Notes: generated by a model from the sequence alone, not told the origin. Positions 1 to 9,893 are shown, numbered from the stretch's first letter. The stretch: 64,000 nucleotides of DNA from Halomonas daqiaonensis (GCF_900109725.1 NZ_FOBC01000001.1:124001-188000); one strand, 5' to 3'. Program-made: numbers and translations.

Positions 1-119
1 ACCACGTACTGGATCACCGGCCGGTCGACGATGGTGATCATCTCCTTGGGGATGGCCTTGGAGGCCGGAAGACAGCGCGTGCCGAACCCGGCAACGGGAA
101 GAACGGCCTTGTTGATCAT
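1..119 (-). CDS. galU: UTP--glucose-1-phosphate uridylyltransferase, N-terminal fragment (cut by window edge)
   Basis: Only the first 40 or so codons lie in the window; the gene continues past position 1. The minus-strand reading begins [15 protein letters not shown] and contains the nucleotidyltransferase signature G-x-G-T-R-x-L-P followed by SKAIPKEM and the DRPVIQYVV segment, which is typical of GalU. GalU makes UDP-glucose from UTP and glucose-1-phosphate for envelope polysaccharides. The start is the ATG at 117-119. It is divergent from ubiG with about 140 bp between, so both promoters must lie in 120-260. A GalF-type paralogue cannot be excluded from the fragment alone. Confidence 0.88.
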   Translation of the reverse strand, partial: MINKAVLPVAGFGTRCLPASKAIPKEMITIVDRPVIQYV

Positions 120-260
120 GATACGGTCCCTGTCAGTGTCGAGATATGGCCACCGGGAAAGCGTGGGAATGCCCTCCCGGGAGCGGGTACAATGCTCAAT
201 GATACCGGACCGAGCTCGGCCTGCCAGCGTGTCAGGTCGGCAACTTCATGGAGACAGTAG

Positions 261-986
261 ATGAGTGCAAGCCACCCGGAAGCGGACAACGTCGACCAGA
301 CGGAGATCGCCAAGTTCGACGCCTTGGCCGATCGCTGGTGGGATCCGCAAGGCGACTTCAAACCGCTCCACGACATCAATCCGCTGCGCCTGGACTTCAT
401 TGATGCCCGGGCCGGACTGGCCGGGCGACGGGTACTCGACGTGGGCTGTGGCGGTGGCATCCTGGCCGAGGCCATGGCGCATCGTGGCGCCGAGGTCACC
501 GGCATCGATCTGGGCGAGGCGCCGCTGGCCGTGGCCCGGCAACACGCCAAGGAGAACGGACTGGCCATTGGCTACCGCCATGTCAGCGTCGAGGAGATGG
601 CCGCTGCCCAGCCCGGTGAGTTCGACGTGGTGACCTGCCTGGAGATGCTCGAACATGTGCCGAATCCCGGCTCGGTGATTCACGCCTGCGCCACCCTGGT
701 CAAGCCTGGTGGCCAGGTGTTCTTCTCGACCCTGAACCGCAATCCCAAGGCCTACGCGCTGGCGATACTCGGCGCCGAGTACCTGCTGCGCATGTTGCCT
801 CGTGGCACCCACGACTATCGGCGTTTCATCCGTCCCTCTGAGCTGGCCGGCTGGTGTCGCGAGGCGAGCCTGGAGGTTCGTGAGCAGAACGGCCTGGTCT
901 TCAATCCGCTGACCCGCCGCTATGCCCTGTCGGCGCGCGATGTCTCGGTCAACTACCTGATGCATTGTCGCCGAGCGGCGGCGTGA
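261..986 (+). CDS. ubiG: Ubiquinone biosynthesis O-methyltransferase UbiG
   Basis: The 241-aa protein is a class I SAM-dependent methyltransferase. The SAM-binding motif [10 protein letters not shown] is near residue 54, followed by the acidic motif GIDLGE. The N-terminal segment with [21 protein letters not shown] is characteristic of UbiG. It performs both O-methylation steps of ubiquinone synthesis at the inner membrane. The ATG at 261 is preceded by GGAGACAG at a good distance. The TGA stop overlaps the ATG of the next gene by one base, so ubiG and mupP are translationally coupled. The length matches the family. Confidence 0.95.
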   Translation: MSASHPEADNVDQTEIAKFDALADRWWDPQGDFKPLHDINPLRLDFIDARAGLAGRRVLDVGCGGGILAEAMAHRGAEVTGIDLGEAPLAVARQHAKENGLAIGYRHVSVEEMAAAQPGEFDVVTCLEMLEHVPNPGSVIHACATLVKPGGQVFFSTLNRNPKAYALAILGAEYLLRMLPRGTHDYRRFIRPSELAGWCREASLEVREQNGLVFNPLTRRYALSARDVSVNYLMHCRRAAA

Positions 987-1660
987 TGACCGGAGACCTC
1001 CCCCAGGCCCTGCTCTTCGACCTGGACGGCACCCTGGTGGACACCGCGCCGGACCTGGCACGGGCCACCAACGCCCTGCGTCACCATCATGGGCTGTCCG
1101 CACTACCCTATGCGGTGATCCGTGCCCAGGTCTCCAACGGCGGCAGTGCCCTGGTGACCCTGGCCCTGGGTCTCGACAAGGAAGCTGAGGGCCATGCCGA
1201 GGCGCGTACCTTTCTGCTCGAGGCCTATGGTCGGGCGATAGCCGAGGAGAGCCGCGTCTTTCCCCCGCTGGAGCGACTGCTCGCCGACTGGGAGGCAAGC
1301 GCCCGTCCTTGGGGAATCGTTACCAACAAGCCCCGGGCCTATGCCGCACCCCTGGTCGAGGCGCTGAGACTTACCCCCGGCGCCCTGCTCTGCGCCGATG
1401 ACCTGCCGGTCAAGAAACCCGATCCCGAGCCCCTGAGGGAGGCAGCGCGGCGTCTTCAGGTGACACCTGGCGACTGCTGGTATATCGGCGATCACCAACG
1501 TGACATGCAGGCCGCCCGCGCGGCCGGTATGCTTGCGGTGGCAGTGGGCTACGGCTATATCGAGGAGGGAGACGACTATCGGGGATGGCCGGCCGACCTG
1601 TGGTTCGATACCACCGAGGTGCTGGTAGCGGCATTGCGAGGTATCAGCCAGAAGGCGTAG
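986..1660 (+). CDS. mupP: HAD-family phosphatase, probable N-acetylmuramic acid 6-phosphate phosphatase
   Basis: The 224-aa protein is of the Gph/HAD type. It has motif I DLDGTLVDT near residue 12, a C1 cap domain, the conserved lysine in KKPDPEPL and motif IV IGDHQRDMQAARAAG. Immediate coupling to ubiG (TGATG overlap) is the arrangement in which MupP is found in pseudomonads. There it dephosphorylates MurNAc-6P in the peptidoglycan recycling route that bypasses MurQ. By sequence alone it could equally be annotated phosphoglycolate phosphatase; the MupP call rests on context. The ATG at 986 is preferred to an in-frame start 21 bases upstream because that would extend further into ubiG and adds no conserved residues. 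Confidence 0.8.
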   Translation: MTGDLPQALLFDLDGTLVDTAPDLARATNALRHHHGLSALPYAVIRAQVSNGGSALVTLALGLDKEAEGHAEARTFLLEAYGRAIAEESRVFPPLERLLADWEASARPWGIVTNKPRAYAAPLVEALRLTPGALLCADDLPVKKPDPEPLREAARRLQVTPGDCWYIGDHQRDMQAARAAGMLAVAVGYGYIEEGDDYRGWPADLWFDTTEVLVAALRGISQKA

Positions 1661-1696
1661 ATGTTAGCGCCGCGGGCGGCCCCGGGGACCTTTCTC

Positions 1697-2461
1697 TCAA
1701 CCCTGCTTGGGCGGCTGAGCGTCGAACCTCTCGCCGTTGTGGCCCTGGCTGTCCGGCCCCATCAGCCACAGATAGGTGGGCATGATCTCCTCGGGCGCGC
1801 GCAGCGTCATCTCGTTCTCTCCCGGATAGGCGGCCTTGCGCATGGCGGTTCGCGTCGCCCCTGGGTTCAGGCTGTTGACGCGCAGGGTGCCCAGGTGTTC
1901 GACCTCGTCGGCGAGCACCTCGACGAAGCCTTCGGTGGCGCACTTGGACACCGCATAGGCCCCCCAGTAGGCCCGGCCACGGCGCCCCACGCTCGAGGAG
2001 GTGAACACTACCGAAGCGTCCGGCGACTTCTTGAGCGACGGCAGCAGGGCCTGGGTCATCCAGATAGGGCCGTTGATGTTGACCTGCATCACCTGCTCCC
2101 AGAGTTCGGGATTGTATTGCTCGAAGGGCGTGATGCGGCCGAGGATGCCGGCGTTGTGCAGGATACCGTCGAGGCGCCCGAACTCCTTGTCGAGGGTCTC
2201 GGCCATGTCATGGTAGTCCTTGAGCGTGGCACCCTCGAAGTTCAGTGGGAAGATGGCCGGCTGGGGGCCCCCGAAAGCCTCGATCTCGTCGTAGACCTTC
2301 TCCAGCTTGGCAGTGGTGCGTCCGAGCAGGATCACGGTGGCCCCATGGCCGGCGAAGGCCAGTGCCGCGGCCCGACCGATGCCGTCACCGGCACCGGTCA
2401 CCAGGATGATGCGGCCATCTAACAGGTCGGCTGTAGGCCGGTAGTCGATCTTGCAGGTCAT
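1697..2461 (-). CDS. yciK: YciK-family short-chain dehydrogenase/reductase
   Basis: The roughly 254-aa classical SDR has the nucleotide-binding TGAGDGIG motif near residue 20, the HNAGIL segment, the catalytic Ser in FTSSSVG and the YxxxK motif in YAVSK. The PDASVVFTSSSVGRRGRA region and the C-terminal MPTYLWLMGPDS segment match the YciK group. The physiological substrate is not established. A GTG at 2464 directly precedes the ATG at 2461; the GAGG upstream is better spaced for the ATG. It is the last gene of the long minus-strand fmdB-to-cpoB block and is convergent with mupP. In pseudomonads yciK usually follows mupP on the same strand, so its orientation here is a local difference. Confidence 0.85.
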   Translation of the reverse strand: MTCKIDYRPTADLLDGRIILVTGAGDGIGRAAALAFAGHGATVILLGRTTAKLEKVYDEIEAFGGPQPAIFPLNFEGATLKDYHDMAETLDKEFGRLDGILHNAGILGRITPFEQYNPELWEQVMQVNINGPIWMTQALLPSLKKSPDASVVFTSSSVGRRGRAYWGAYAVSKCATEGFVEVLADEVEHLGTLRVNSLNPGATRTAMRKAAYPGENEMTLRAPEEIMPTYLWLMGPDSQGHNGERFDAQPPKQG

Positions 2462-2478
2462 CACGGTTCCTCTGTCCC

Positions 2479-3261
2479 TCAGTTGCCTGCCTGGCGCAGG
2501 AAGTCGTCGGCCAGCCCGGCGGCGCTGCTGTCGGGATGCTCCTCGCGCACGCGGTCGAGTAGCGCACGGCTCTCTTCCGGGCGTCCCTGGCGAGCTTCGA
2601 GCAGCCCCAGCTTGTAGAGGGCGTCGGGCACTTTGCTGCTCTCGGGGAAGTCCTGCAGGACCCGCCGGAAGGCGGCGTCGGCGGCATCCAGCTCACCCTC
2701 GGCCGAGTGGAGCTCGCCGAGCCAGTAGTGGGCGTTGGCGGTCAGGCGGCTATCGGGATGCTCGCTGACGAAGGACTCGAAGGCACTGATGGCCTGGCCG
2801 AACTCGCGGGCCTGGACGTGCGCGAAGGCCGCCTGGTAGGCGGACTGTGCTTCGGGATCGTCGACGCTCTGCGAGGGAGCCTCGGCGACCTGACGGATGC
2901 TCTCCTCGTCCACGGCCGGGGCGGCCTGATCGACCCCGCTGCTCACCGCCATCAGGCGATCCTCGATGTCCAGATATTGCTGGCGGGTCTGACGACGCAG
3001 TTGCTCCAGCTGGTGGCGCAGTTCCTCCACCTGGCCGCGTAGCTGGCGAAGCTCTTCCTGGTGCTTCTGCACCTGGTTGAAGATCACCAGGCTGCCGCCG
3101 GCCTCCTCGCGAGTGGCCGCCTGGTCATAGAAGCTAGCGGATCCGGAACGCCCGGTGAGGTCCTCCACCACCGGCTGCTGTGCCAGGAGTGGCGCCGCTA
3201 CGGTCAACGGGAGCACCAGGGCTCCCGCACCGCACAGTCTCTTCAGACCGTGTCTCATCAT
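2479..3261 (-). CDS. cpoB: Tol-Pal system periplasmic protein CpoB (YbgF)
   Basis: The 260-aa protein has an N-terminal signal peptide ending near LLAQQ. A predicted coiled coil follows (residues about 60-95, rich in EELRQLRGQVEELRHQLEQL-type heptads), then a C-terminal TPR region with the AYQAAFAHVQAREFGQAI and ANAHYWLGELHS motifs. CpoB trimerises through the coiled coil and coordinates PBP1B with Tol during outer-membrane constriction. It sits last in tolQRAB-pal-cpoB, 26 bp after pal. Two adjacent ATG codons are possible starts (3261 and 3258); GGGAGA upstream fits either. Confidence 0.93.
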   Translation of the reverse strand: MMRHGLKRLCGAGALVLPLTVAAPLLAQQPVVEDLTGRSGSASFYDQAATREEAGGSLVIFNQVQKHQEELRQLRGQVEELRHQLEQLRRQTRQQYLDIEDRLMAVSSGVDQAAPAVDEESIRQVAEAPSQSVDDPEAQSAYQAAFAHVQAREFGQAISAFESFVSEHPDSRLTANAHYWLGELHSAEGELDAADAAFRRVLQDFPESSKVPDALYKLGLLEARQGRPEESRALLDRVREEHPDSSAAGLADDFLRQAGN

Positions 3262-3287
3262 TCTCTCCCTCTTGGTGTCGGCCCGGC

Positions 3288-3833
3288 TCAGTAGGCGAAG
3301 ACCACCCGCCGGTTCTGGGCGTAGGCTTGCTCGTTCTGGCCGCGAGCTGCAGGCCGCTCCTCGCCGTAGCTGACCACCTCGACCTGGGAGGGGGACACGC
3401 CCTGGACGTTGAGGTAGCTCGCGACCGCGTCGGCACGACGCTCACCCAGCGCCAGGTTGTACTCGCGGGTGCCACGCTCGTCGGTGTGACCCTGCAGTAC
3501 GACGCTGGCGCTGGGGTTAGCGCGCAGGAAGCGGACATGGGCGGTCAGCACCGGCTCGAACTCGCTGCGAATGGCGTCACTGTCGTACTCGAAGTAGATG
3601 GTGCGGGTCTGCGGGATGCGTCCATCGGCATCGATTCTCTGGCCATCTCGTCCGTCACGGTCGCCATTGACGCCGCGGCCGTCGGCACTGCCCGTGGTGA
3701 TACCGCCACGGTCGGTGCCACCGGCGCTTCCCGTCAGGTCGCCGTCCTGACCGCCCCCCGTGCTGGAACAGCCGGCCACGAAGGCCAGAGACAGGGTGAT
3801 GGCCAGAGTTCTGGCATAGGGCTTGATCTGCAT
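3288..3833 (-). CDS. pal: Peptidoglycan-associated outer-membrane lipoprotein Pal
   Basis: The 181-aa protein has a lipoprotein signal (lipobox VAGC near residue 21), a Gly/Asp-rich linker and a C-terminal OmpA-like peptidoglycan-binding domain. Motifs seen include TIYFEYDSDAI, LQGHTDERGTREYN, LGERRADAV and the terminal RRVVFAY. It anchors the outer membrane to peptidoglycan and interacts with TolB and TolA. The start at 3833 is chosen over an upstream ATG at 3878 because AAGGAG stands at the right spacing and the signal peptide then has normal length. It lies 23 bp after the tolB stop. Confidence 0.96.
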   Translation of the reverse strand: MQIKPYARTLAITLSLAFVAGCSSTGGGQDGDLTGSAGGTDRGGITTGSADGRGVNGDRDGRDGQRIDADGRIPQTRTIYFEYDSDAIRSEFEPVLTAHVRFLRANPSASVVLQGHTDERGTREYNLALGERRADAVASYLNVQGVSPSQVEVVSYGEERPAARGQNEQAYAQNRRVVFAY

Positions 3834-3856
3834 CGTGAAACTCCTTGTTGGCTGCA

Positions 3857-5146
3857 TCAGTTCAGAAACGGTGACCATGCGGGTTCGCGGACATCACCCT
3901 GAGCCGCCGGCAGGCGGAAGGAGGCGCGCCCATCGGCGGAGATCCCACCCAGCACCCCACTCCCCCCCTGCTGGGTGGCGAAGATTACCATGGTGCCATT
4001 GGGCGCGACACTGGGAGATTCGGCATGCCCGATTTCGGTCAGAGCTACCAGACGACCGCTTTCCAGATCCTGGCGCGCTACCTGGAAGCCTCTGTTACCC
4101 CGGTGGATCAGGAAGATCGCCTCGCCGTCCGGTGCAAAGCGTGCCCGCGCATTATAGTTGCCGGTGAAGGTGAGGCGTTCCGCCTCGCCACTGCCCAGGT
4201 CGAGACGGTAGATCTGCGGGCCGCCACTGCGATCCGAGGTGAACAGCAGGCTGCGACCATCCGGCGACCAGGCAGGCTCGGTGTCGATGCTGGAATTGTT
4301 GGTGACACGCCGGACATCACGCGAGCCGATATCCATCAGGTAGATATCGGGCTGGCCATCCTTGGAGAGCGACATCGCCAGGCGGCGACCATCGGGTGAC
4401 CAGGCTGGCGCGCTGTTCAGCCCCTCGAAGGAGGTAGCCCGCACGCGCCGGCCCGAGGCAAGATCCTGGATATAGATCGCCGGGCGCTCGGTCTCGAAGG
4501 AGACGTAGGCCAGCTTACCGCCATCCGGCGACCAGGCCGGTGACATGATCGGCTCGTCGGACGAGAGGATCTGCTGGCTATTGCGGCCATCGGCATCGGA
4601 TACATGGAGGGCATACTGTGTATCGTCACCGATGCCACTGGAGGTCACGTAGGCGATGCGGGTCGAGAAGGCCCCCCGGATGTCAGTGATCGCCTCAAAG
4701 ACCTGATCGCTGATGTAGTGAGCAGCATCGCGCAGCCCTTGGCCACCGGATGTCACGGTCTCGCCGAGCATCTGACGCTCACCGCTGATGTCCATCAACT
4801 CGTAGCGGATGCGGTAGTCATCGCCATCGCGACTGATCCGCCCCACCACCAGGTAGCGAACGTCCAGGGCACGCCAGTCGCCATAGAGGACCTCCTCGCT
4901 CGAGGAGGGGAGTTCGAACATGGCGCGACGTTCCAGCGGCTCGAAATAGCCGCTGCGCTCCAGGTCATCGGAGACGATCTGGGCAATGTCCTGAGGCAGG
5001 TCTTCGCCGTCGGCAAGGGGCACGATGGCTATGGGGGTGGCACGGTCGCTGCCACGGGTAATCTCGATGGTCAGGTCGGCGGCCTGTGCGAGGCTGGTAA
5101 ACAGCATCAGCATGACAGCCAGCCAGGTTGTCTTCAGTAAGTTCAT
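3857..5146 (-). CDS. tolB: Tol-Pal system periplasmic protein TolB
   Basis: The 429-aa protein has a signal peptide (cleavage near AQAADL), the N-terminal TolB domain with [19 protein letters not shown], and a six-bladed beta-propeller. The propeller is built of PD40-type repeats, each carrying a variant of SPAWSPDG or EPAWSPDG. It binds Pal and the TolA C-terminal domain in the periplasm. Its ATG overlaps the tolA stop by one base (TGATG), indicating coupling. The length is normal for the family. Confidence 0.97.
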   Translation of the reverse strand: MNLLKTTWLAVMLMLFTSLAQAADLTIEITRGSDRATPIAIVPLADGEDLPQDIAQIVSDDLERSGYFEPLERRAMFELPSSSEEVLYGDWRALDVRYLVVGRISRDGDDYRIRYELMDISGERQMLGETVTSGGQGLRDAAHYISDQVFEAITDIRGAFSTRIAYVTSSGIGDDTQYALHVSDADGRNSQQILSSDEPIMSPAWSPDGGKLAYVSFETERPAIYIQDLASGRRVRATSFEGLNSAPAWSPDGRRLAMSLSKDGQPDIYLMDIGSRDVRRVTNNSSIDTEPAWSPDGRSLLFTSDRSGGPQIYRLDLGSGEAERLTFTGNYNARARFAPDGEAIFLIHRGNRGFQVARQDLESGRLVALTEIGHAESPSVAPNGTMVIFATQQGGSGVLGGISADGRASFRLPAAQGDVREPAWSPFLN

Positions 5147-6246
5147 CAGCGGATATCCCCCGGTCGGAATCGCAGGTTGAATTGTCGGTAGTCGCGCTGG
5201 GCCGACGCCGGTAACTGGCGAAGCTCAGCGAAAGGCGCGGCAGCCTCCACGGCCTGGACCGCGGAGCGGTCGAAGGCGTTATTACCACTGCTCTGACCAA
5301 TGGTAGCCGCGAACAGCTCCCCTGAGGGGCCAAGTCGCACCGAGATTTCGGCGGTGGCCCCATCGGGCACGTTAGGGGGAATCACCCAGGCCTGCTCCAC
5401 CGCACGGCGCACAAGGTTGATGAAGCTGTTGGCCGCTTCGCTGGCCTGGCGGGCATTGGCCACCCGTTCTTCGGATTCCTGAATAAGGCGCTGCATTTCC
5501 GCTTCCTGCCGTTCTCGATCAAGCCGGGCCTGTTCCTCGGCCTGGCTCTGACGTTCGGCTTCTGCCTCGGCCTGGCGCTGACGTTCGGCTTCTGCCTCGG
5601 CCTGGCGCTGACGTTCGGCTTCCGCCTCGGCCTGGCGCTGGCGTTCGGCTTCCGCCTCGGCCTGGCGCTGGCGTTCGGCTTCTGCTTCGGCCTGGCGCTG
5701 ACGTTCAGCTTCCGCTTCGGCCTGACGCTGGCGTTCGGCTTCTGCTTCGGCCTGACGCTGGCGTTCGGCCTCTTCCTGGCGGCGTCGCTCGGCCTGTTCC
5801 TCACGTTCACGGGCCTGCTGCTCGGCCTGTTCGGCGCGACGGGCGGCTTCCTCCTCGGCGGCCCGACGAGCCTCCTCGCGAGCCTGTGCCTCTTCCTCTT
5901 CCTGGCGTAGGCGTTCTGCCTCCATCTCGGCCTGGCGAGCGGTTTCTTCGGCGGCCGCCTCGGCTTCCGCCTGGCGAGCGTCTTCTGCGGCTTCTTCGGC
6001 GCGCGCCTCAGCGGACTCTTCCTCTTGCTGGCTGGCCGCCGCCCGGGCGCGGGCCTCCTCGGCACGCTGGGCCCGGTCGGTGGTGGTCTCAGTGCTGACG
6101 AGCGTCGCCTGAACGATAGTGCTGCTCTGCGGCTCTATCTCCCGCTCGGGAAAGCGGATCACGCTGGCCACCAAGATCGCCAGGTGGAGGGCAACGGCGA
6201 GCACCAGCGGCAGGCCATAGCCCACGCGTCGGTCATATCTGGCCAT
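5146..6246 (-). CDS. tolA: TolA, energy-transducing envelope protein
   Basis: The 366-aa protein has a short cytoplasmic N-terminus and one transmembrane helix (about residues 11-31, [20 protein letters not shown]). A very long Ala/Glu/Gln/Arg-rich helical domain II follows (about residues 55-270) and then the globular C-terminal domain III ([18 protein letters not shown] to the end). It links the TolQR motor in the inner membrane to TolB and Pal. Domain II contains eight near-perfect ten-residue units encoded by 30-bp DNA repeats (separate entry). It is 9 bp downstream of tolR and coupled to tolB. Confidence 0.95.
   Translation of the reverse strand: MARYDRRVGYGLPLVLAVALHLAILVASVIRFPEREIEPQSSTIVQATLVSTETTTDRAQRAEEARARAAASQQEEESAEARAEEAAEDARQAEAEAAAEETARQAEMEAERLRQEEEEAQAREEARRAAEEEAARRAEQAEQQAREREEQAERRRQEEAERQRQAEAEAERQRQAEAEAERQRQAEAEAERQRQAEAEAERQRQAEAEAERQRQAEAEAERQRQAEAEAERQSQAEEQARLDRERQEAEMQRLIQESEERVANARQASEAANSFINLVRRAVEQAWVIPPNVPDGATAEISVRLGPSGELFAATIGQSSGNNAFDRSAVQAVEAAAPFAELRQLPASAQRDYRQFNLRFRPGDIR
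5541..5780 (-). repeat. Eight tandem 30-bp repeats inside tolA domain II
   Basis: Eight consecutive 30-bp units, the last diverged, encode the decapeptide [10 protein letters not shown] repeated in the helical arm of TolA. Units differ at only a few positions, mostly synonymous, which points to recent expansion by slippage or unequal recombination. Copy number would change the length of the periplasmic helix without altering frame. Confidence 0.95.
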
Positions 6247-6255
6247 GTGGGCTCC

Positions 6256-6696
<441 letters not shown>

Positions 6697-6709
6697 GAAG
6701 GCCTCCCCC

Positions 6710-7405
6710 TCACTCGGTGCCGGGGTCGGCCCGACCCTGCAGGTTGCGGTGCAGGATGGAGTGGAACTCCTCGGCGAAGTCCTCGTACTTGCCCAGCAGG
6801 CGGCTAGACTCGGCAGAAAGCCGGTTATAGAAGATCACCGCGGGAATCGCCGCGAACAAGCCCATGGCGGTGGCGATCAGCGCCTCGGCGATCCAGGGGG
6901 CCACGGTGGACAGCGTCGCCTGCTGTGTCATGGAGAGCGACTGGAAGGAGCCCATGATGCCCCAGACGGTCCCGAAAAGCCCAATGTAGGGGCTGGCCGA
7001 GGCGACCGTGGCTAGGAATACCAGGTGCAGGCTGAGACGGTCTTCCTCCCGGGACCAGGCCACGCGCATGCTGCGCTGGACGCCCTCGAGGATCGCCTGG
7101 GGACTGCGAGTCTTGGCCAGCAGGCGGTTGAACTCGCGGAAGCCGGCGCGGAAGACGTGTTCGGCGCCCTGGGTGTCCTGCTCGGCGGGCGTTTCACGAT
7201 AGAGATCGTTGAGGTCGACGCCGGACCAAAAACGGTCCTCGAAGGCACGGTGTGCCTTGCGCGCCCGGCGCATCACGAAGGTGCGCTGGAAGATCACCAC
7301 CCAGGAGAGGATGGAGCCGATCACCAGGATCAGCATCACCATCTGCACCACGCCGCTGGCGTTCATGATCAGGTGGGGTATGGACATCGAGTCGTTCACG
7401 GGCAT
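6710..7405 (-). CDS. tolQ: Tol-Pal system inner-membrane motor protein TolQ
   Basis: The 231-aa MotA/TolQ/ExbB family protein has three hydrophobic segments: one near the N-terminus (VVQMVMLILVIGSILSWVVI) and a pair in the C-terminal half (ATVASASPYIGLFGTVWGIM and AEALIATAMGLFAAIPAVIF). The family signature GLFGTVWGIM is intact. It forms the stator channel with TolR. The ATG at 7405 has a GAGG unusually close; the ATG at 7387 is an alternative. It follows ruvB by about 40 bp. There is no room for ybgC, the thioesterase gene often found directly before tolQ. Confidence 0.95.
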   Translation of the reverse strand: MPVNDSMSIPHLIMNASGVVQMVMLILVIGSILSWVVIFQRTFVMRRARKAHRAFEDRFWSGVDLNDLYRETPAEQDTQGAEHVFRAGFREFNRLLAKTRSPQAILEGVQRSMRVAWSREEDRLSLHLVFLATVASASPYIGLFGTVWGIMGSFQSLSMTQQATLSTVAPWIAEALIATAMGLFAAIPAVIFYNRLSAESSRLLGKYEDFAEEFHSILHRNLQGRADPGTE

Positions 7406-7446
7406 CCTCGTCGGTCTTGGTGAGTCGTCACGGGAGTGGGTGTCGG

Positions 7447-8463
7447 CTAGTCGGGCGCCCGCTCATGAGGCGCCAGGTCGAAGTGTTCCCAGGCCTGACG
7501 GGTCACCACCCGGCCACGGGCGGTGCGCATCATCAGACCCTGCTGGATCAGGTAGGGTTCGATGACATCCTCGATGGTGTCGCGCTCCTCGCCGATTGCC
7601 GCGGCAAGGGAGTCGATGCCCACAGGACCGCCGTCGAACTTCTCGATCATCGCCAGCAGCAGGCGACGATCCATGTGATCGAGACCGTGGTGATCCACGT
7701 GGAGCATGTTCAGGGCCAGGTCGGCGATCACGGCATCCACTCGACCCTCGGCACGCACCTCGGCAAAGTCGCGCACCCGGCGCAGCAGCCGGTTGGCGAT
7801 ACGTGGAGTACCCCGGGAACGGCGCGCGACTTCCATGGCGCCCTCCCGGTCGCTCTCGACCCCCAGCAGTCGCGCCGAACGCACGACGATCTCGGTGAGC
7901 TCGTCAATGCTGTAGAACTCCAGGCGCTGGACGATGCCGAAGCGGTCGCGAAGCGGCGAGGTCAAGAGGCCCGCCCGGGTGGTGGCGCCGACCAGCGTGA
8001 AGGGGGGAAGATCCAGCTTGATCGAGCGTGCCGCCGGCCCTTCACCGATGACGATATCGAGCTGGAAATCCTCCATGGCGGGATAGAGGATCTCCTCCAC
8101 CACCGGCGACAGGCGGTGAATCTCATCGATAAAGAGCACATCGCCGGGTTGCAGGTTGGTGAGCATGGCGGCGAGGTCGCCCGCCCGCTCGAGCACCGGC
8201 CCCGAGGTAGACTTCAGCCCTACGCCCATCTCGGCGGAGATGATATTGGCGAGCGTCGTCTTGCCGAGTCCCGGCGGGCCGAACACCAGGGTGTGGTCGA
8301 GGCTCTCCTCGCGGCCTCGGGCGGCGCTGATGAAGATATCGAGCTGCTCGCGCACCCGTGCTTGGCCGATATAGTCCACCAGCCGCTTGGGACGGATGGC
8401 ATGGTCGACACTGCCCTCCCCCTCGCGGGGATCGGCGGCGATCAGGCGATCAGTCTCGAGCAT
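7447..8463 (-). CDS. ruvB: Holliday junction branch migration ATPase RuvB
   Basis: The roughly 338-aa AAA+ protein has Walker [13 protein letters not shown], Walker [10 protein letters not shown], the sensor region [18 protein letters not shown] and the C-terminal winged helix ending TRQAWEHF. RuvB hexamers drive branch migration on RuvA-bound junctions. Two in-frame starts exist; the ATG at 8463 (MLETDRLI) has an AGGA at normal distance and matches family N-termini better than the ATG at 8472. It lies 44 bp after ruvA. Confidence 0.97.
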   Translation of the reverse strand: MLETDRLIAADPREGEGSVDHAIRPKRLVDYIGQARVREQLDIFISAARGREESLDHTLVFGPPGLGKTTLANIISAEMGVGLKSTSGPVLERAGDLAAMLTNLQPGDVLFIDEIHRLSPVVEEILYPAMEDFQLDIVIGEGPAARSIKLDLPPFTLVGATTRAGLLTSPLRDRFGIVQRLEFYSIDELTEIVVRSARLLGVESDREGAMEVARRSRGTPRIANRLLRRVRDFAEVRAEGRVDAVIADLALNMLHVDHHGLDHMDRRLLLAMIEKFDGGPVGIDSLAAAIGEERDTIEDVIEPYLIQQGLMMRTARGRVVTRQAWEHFDLAPHERAPD

Positions 8464-8507
8464 CGCGACCATCCTGCATCAGGTGAAAGCGTGGACATGA
8501 CATCGGT

Positions 8508-9122
8508 TCAGCCCGCCAGGCGGCGGGTCAATGCTGCCTTGATCATCGCCTCGGTGGAACCGGACTCTTCCAGGCCGACCAGCATGCGCGCTGCCTCGGC
8601 GGGCTTGTAGCCCAGGCTGACCAGGGCCGCCTCGGCATCGGCGATGGGATCCGCGGCACCGGAGGACACGCTACCCAGGGTACCTTTGGAGCCGACGGCC
8701 AGCTCACCCGGCTGTTCCCAGTGGGGAAAGCGGTCACGCATCTCGATGATCAGCCGCTCGGCGGTCTTCTTGCCCACCCCGGGCAGCCGGGTCAACGCCT
8801 TGACGTCGTCGTCCATCACGCAACGCACGAAGGCGTCCTCATCCATGCCGGAGAGGATACCCAGGGCCAGCTTAGGGCCGATACCATTGACCTTGATCAG
8901 GGCCCGAAAGAGTGCCCTCTCCTGCTCCCGGGCGAAGCCGTAGAGCAGGTGGGCATCATCCCGAATGGTCAGATGGGTATAGAGCGATACCGGCTCCCCG
9001 GTACTGGGCAAGGCCACCAGAGTCGTCATGGAGGCTTCCAGCTCGTACCCGACACCGGCCACGTCCACCACCATCCAAGGGGGCTGTTTCTCGAGCAGGG
9101 TGCCCCGCAGACGTCCTATCAT
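8508..9122 (-). CDS. ruvA: Holliday junction-binding protein RuvA
   Basis: The 204-aa protein begins MIGRLRGTLLEKQPPWMVV, the standard RuvA OB-fold start. It has helix-hairpin-helix motifs (ALIKVNGIGPKLALGIL and LTRLPGVGKKTAERLI) and a flexible linker. The C-terminal domain III contacts RuvB (ALVSLGYKPAEAARML). It recognises four-way junctions and loads RuvB. It is separated from ruvC by 155 bp holding a hairpin and a possible -10 element (TATAGT on minus near 9196-9201), so ruvAB may also have its own promoter. Confidence 0.97.
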   Translation of the reverse strand: MIGRLRGTLLEKQPPWMVVDVAGVGYELEASMTTLVALPSTGEPVSLYTHLTIRDDAHLLYGFAREQERALFRALIKVNGIGPKLALGILSGMDEDAFVRCVMDDDVKALTRLPGVGKKTAERLIIEMRDRFPHWEQPGELAVGSKGTLGSVSSGAADPIADAEAALVSLGYKPAEAARMLVGLEESGSTEAMIKAALTRRLAG

Positions 9123-9169
9123 GGAAATTCTCTATCCCTCAGGGGGTGAGTTAGGGCATTGAGGCCATC

Positions 9170-9186
9170 ACGGCCCGCGGGGCCGT
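9170..9186 (-). other. GC-rich hairpin in the ruvC-ruvA intergenic region
   Basis: A perfect 7-bp inverted repeat (ACGGCCC / GGGCCGT, 3-nt loop) lies in the leader between ruvC and ruvA. No T-tract follows on either strand. It may attenuate, process or simply punctuate the transcript; its function is unproven. Confidence 0.4.
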
Positions 9187-9277
9187 CGTCGAGCCACTAT
9201 ACTGTTCGCCCGTGCCGCATGCCAGCCCGCGGGAACAGCGTTCGACAATGCTCCACCGCCACTTGGCGGCAACAACG

Positions 9278-9817
9278 TCACGGGCGGAAGTCTCGCCAGG
9301 AGCCTCCCTTGCGGCGACTGCGATGCCCGCCATAGCTTCCCTCTCGCACCAGTCCCAAACGGGCATGGGCATGGGTGAGCGCAATGGCCAGGGCGTCGGC
9401 GGCATCCGCTTGCGGCGTGGCCGAGAGGCCGAGGATCGCCGTCACCATGTGCTGCACCTGAGTCTTTTCGGCGTTGCCGCTGCCGGCCACTGCCTGCTTG
9501 ATCTGGCGAGGGCCGTACTCGCTGACCGGCAGGCCATGATTGGCGGCACAGACGATGGCCGTGCCGCGGGCCTGGCCAAGCTTGAGGGCAGAGTCGGCAT
9601 TCTTCGACATGAACACCTGCTCGATGGCGAACTCCCCGGGAGCATGCACCGCGATCAGTTCGCTGATCCCGGCATAGACCTGCGCCAGGCGCTGGGCCAG
9701 GTCGTCAGCCTGGATGCGGATGCAGCCGCTGGCCACGTAGCGCGGCGTAGGCGTGGTGACATCCAGTACCCCGTAACCGGTGATCCGCGAACCGGGGTCA
9801 ATGCCGAGGATCAGCAT
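9278..9817 (-). CDS. ruvC: Crossover junction endodeoxyribonuclease RuvC
   Basis: The 179-aa RNase H-fold nuclease begins [18 protein letters not shown], with the first catalytic Asp at residue 7. The Glu-containing segment [20 protein letters not shown] and the C-terminal [15 protein letters not shown] carry the remaining acidic residues. It resolves Holliday junctions after RuvAB migration. The last 25 or so residues are basic and Gly/Ser-rich, slightly longer than typical. It is preceded by aspS rather than yebC, which neighbours ruvC in many gammaproteobacteria. Confidence 0.96.
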   Translation of the reverse strand: MLILGIDPGSRITGYGVLDVTTPTPRYVASGCIRIQADDLAQRLAQVYAGISELIAVHAPGEFAIEQVFMSKNADSALKLGQARGTAIVCAANHGLPVSEYGPRQIKQAVAGSGNAEKTQVQHMVTAILGLSATPQADAADALAIALTHAHARLGLVREGSYGGHRSRRKGGSWRDFRP

Positions 9818-9893
9818 CCACGAGCGTCAGTCGAGCGGGTCGAGGACATCGTCGGTGAACTCCGCGTTGATAGAGTGAGATTCTGGACATGAC

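Noticed and set aside
246-1298. Antisense open frame opposite ubiG-mupP
   Set aside because: Spans two real coupled genes; Arg/Pro-rich, no domain.
9123-9277. Search for an SOS (LexA) box before ruvAB and uvrB
   Set aside because: No CTGT-N8-ACAG pattern was visible in 9123-9277 or 26001-26065, so no SOS operator is claimed.
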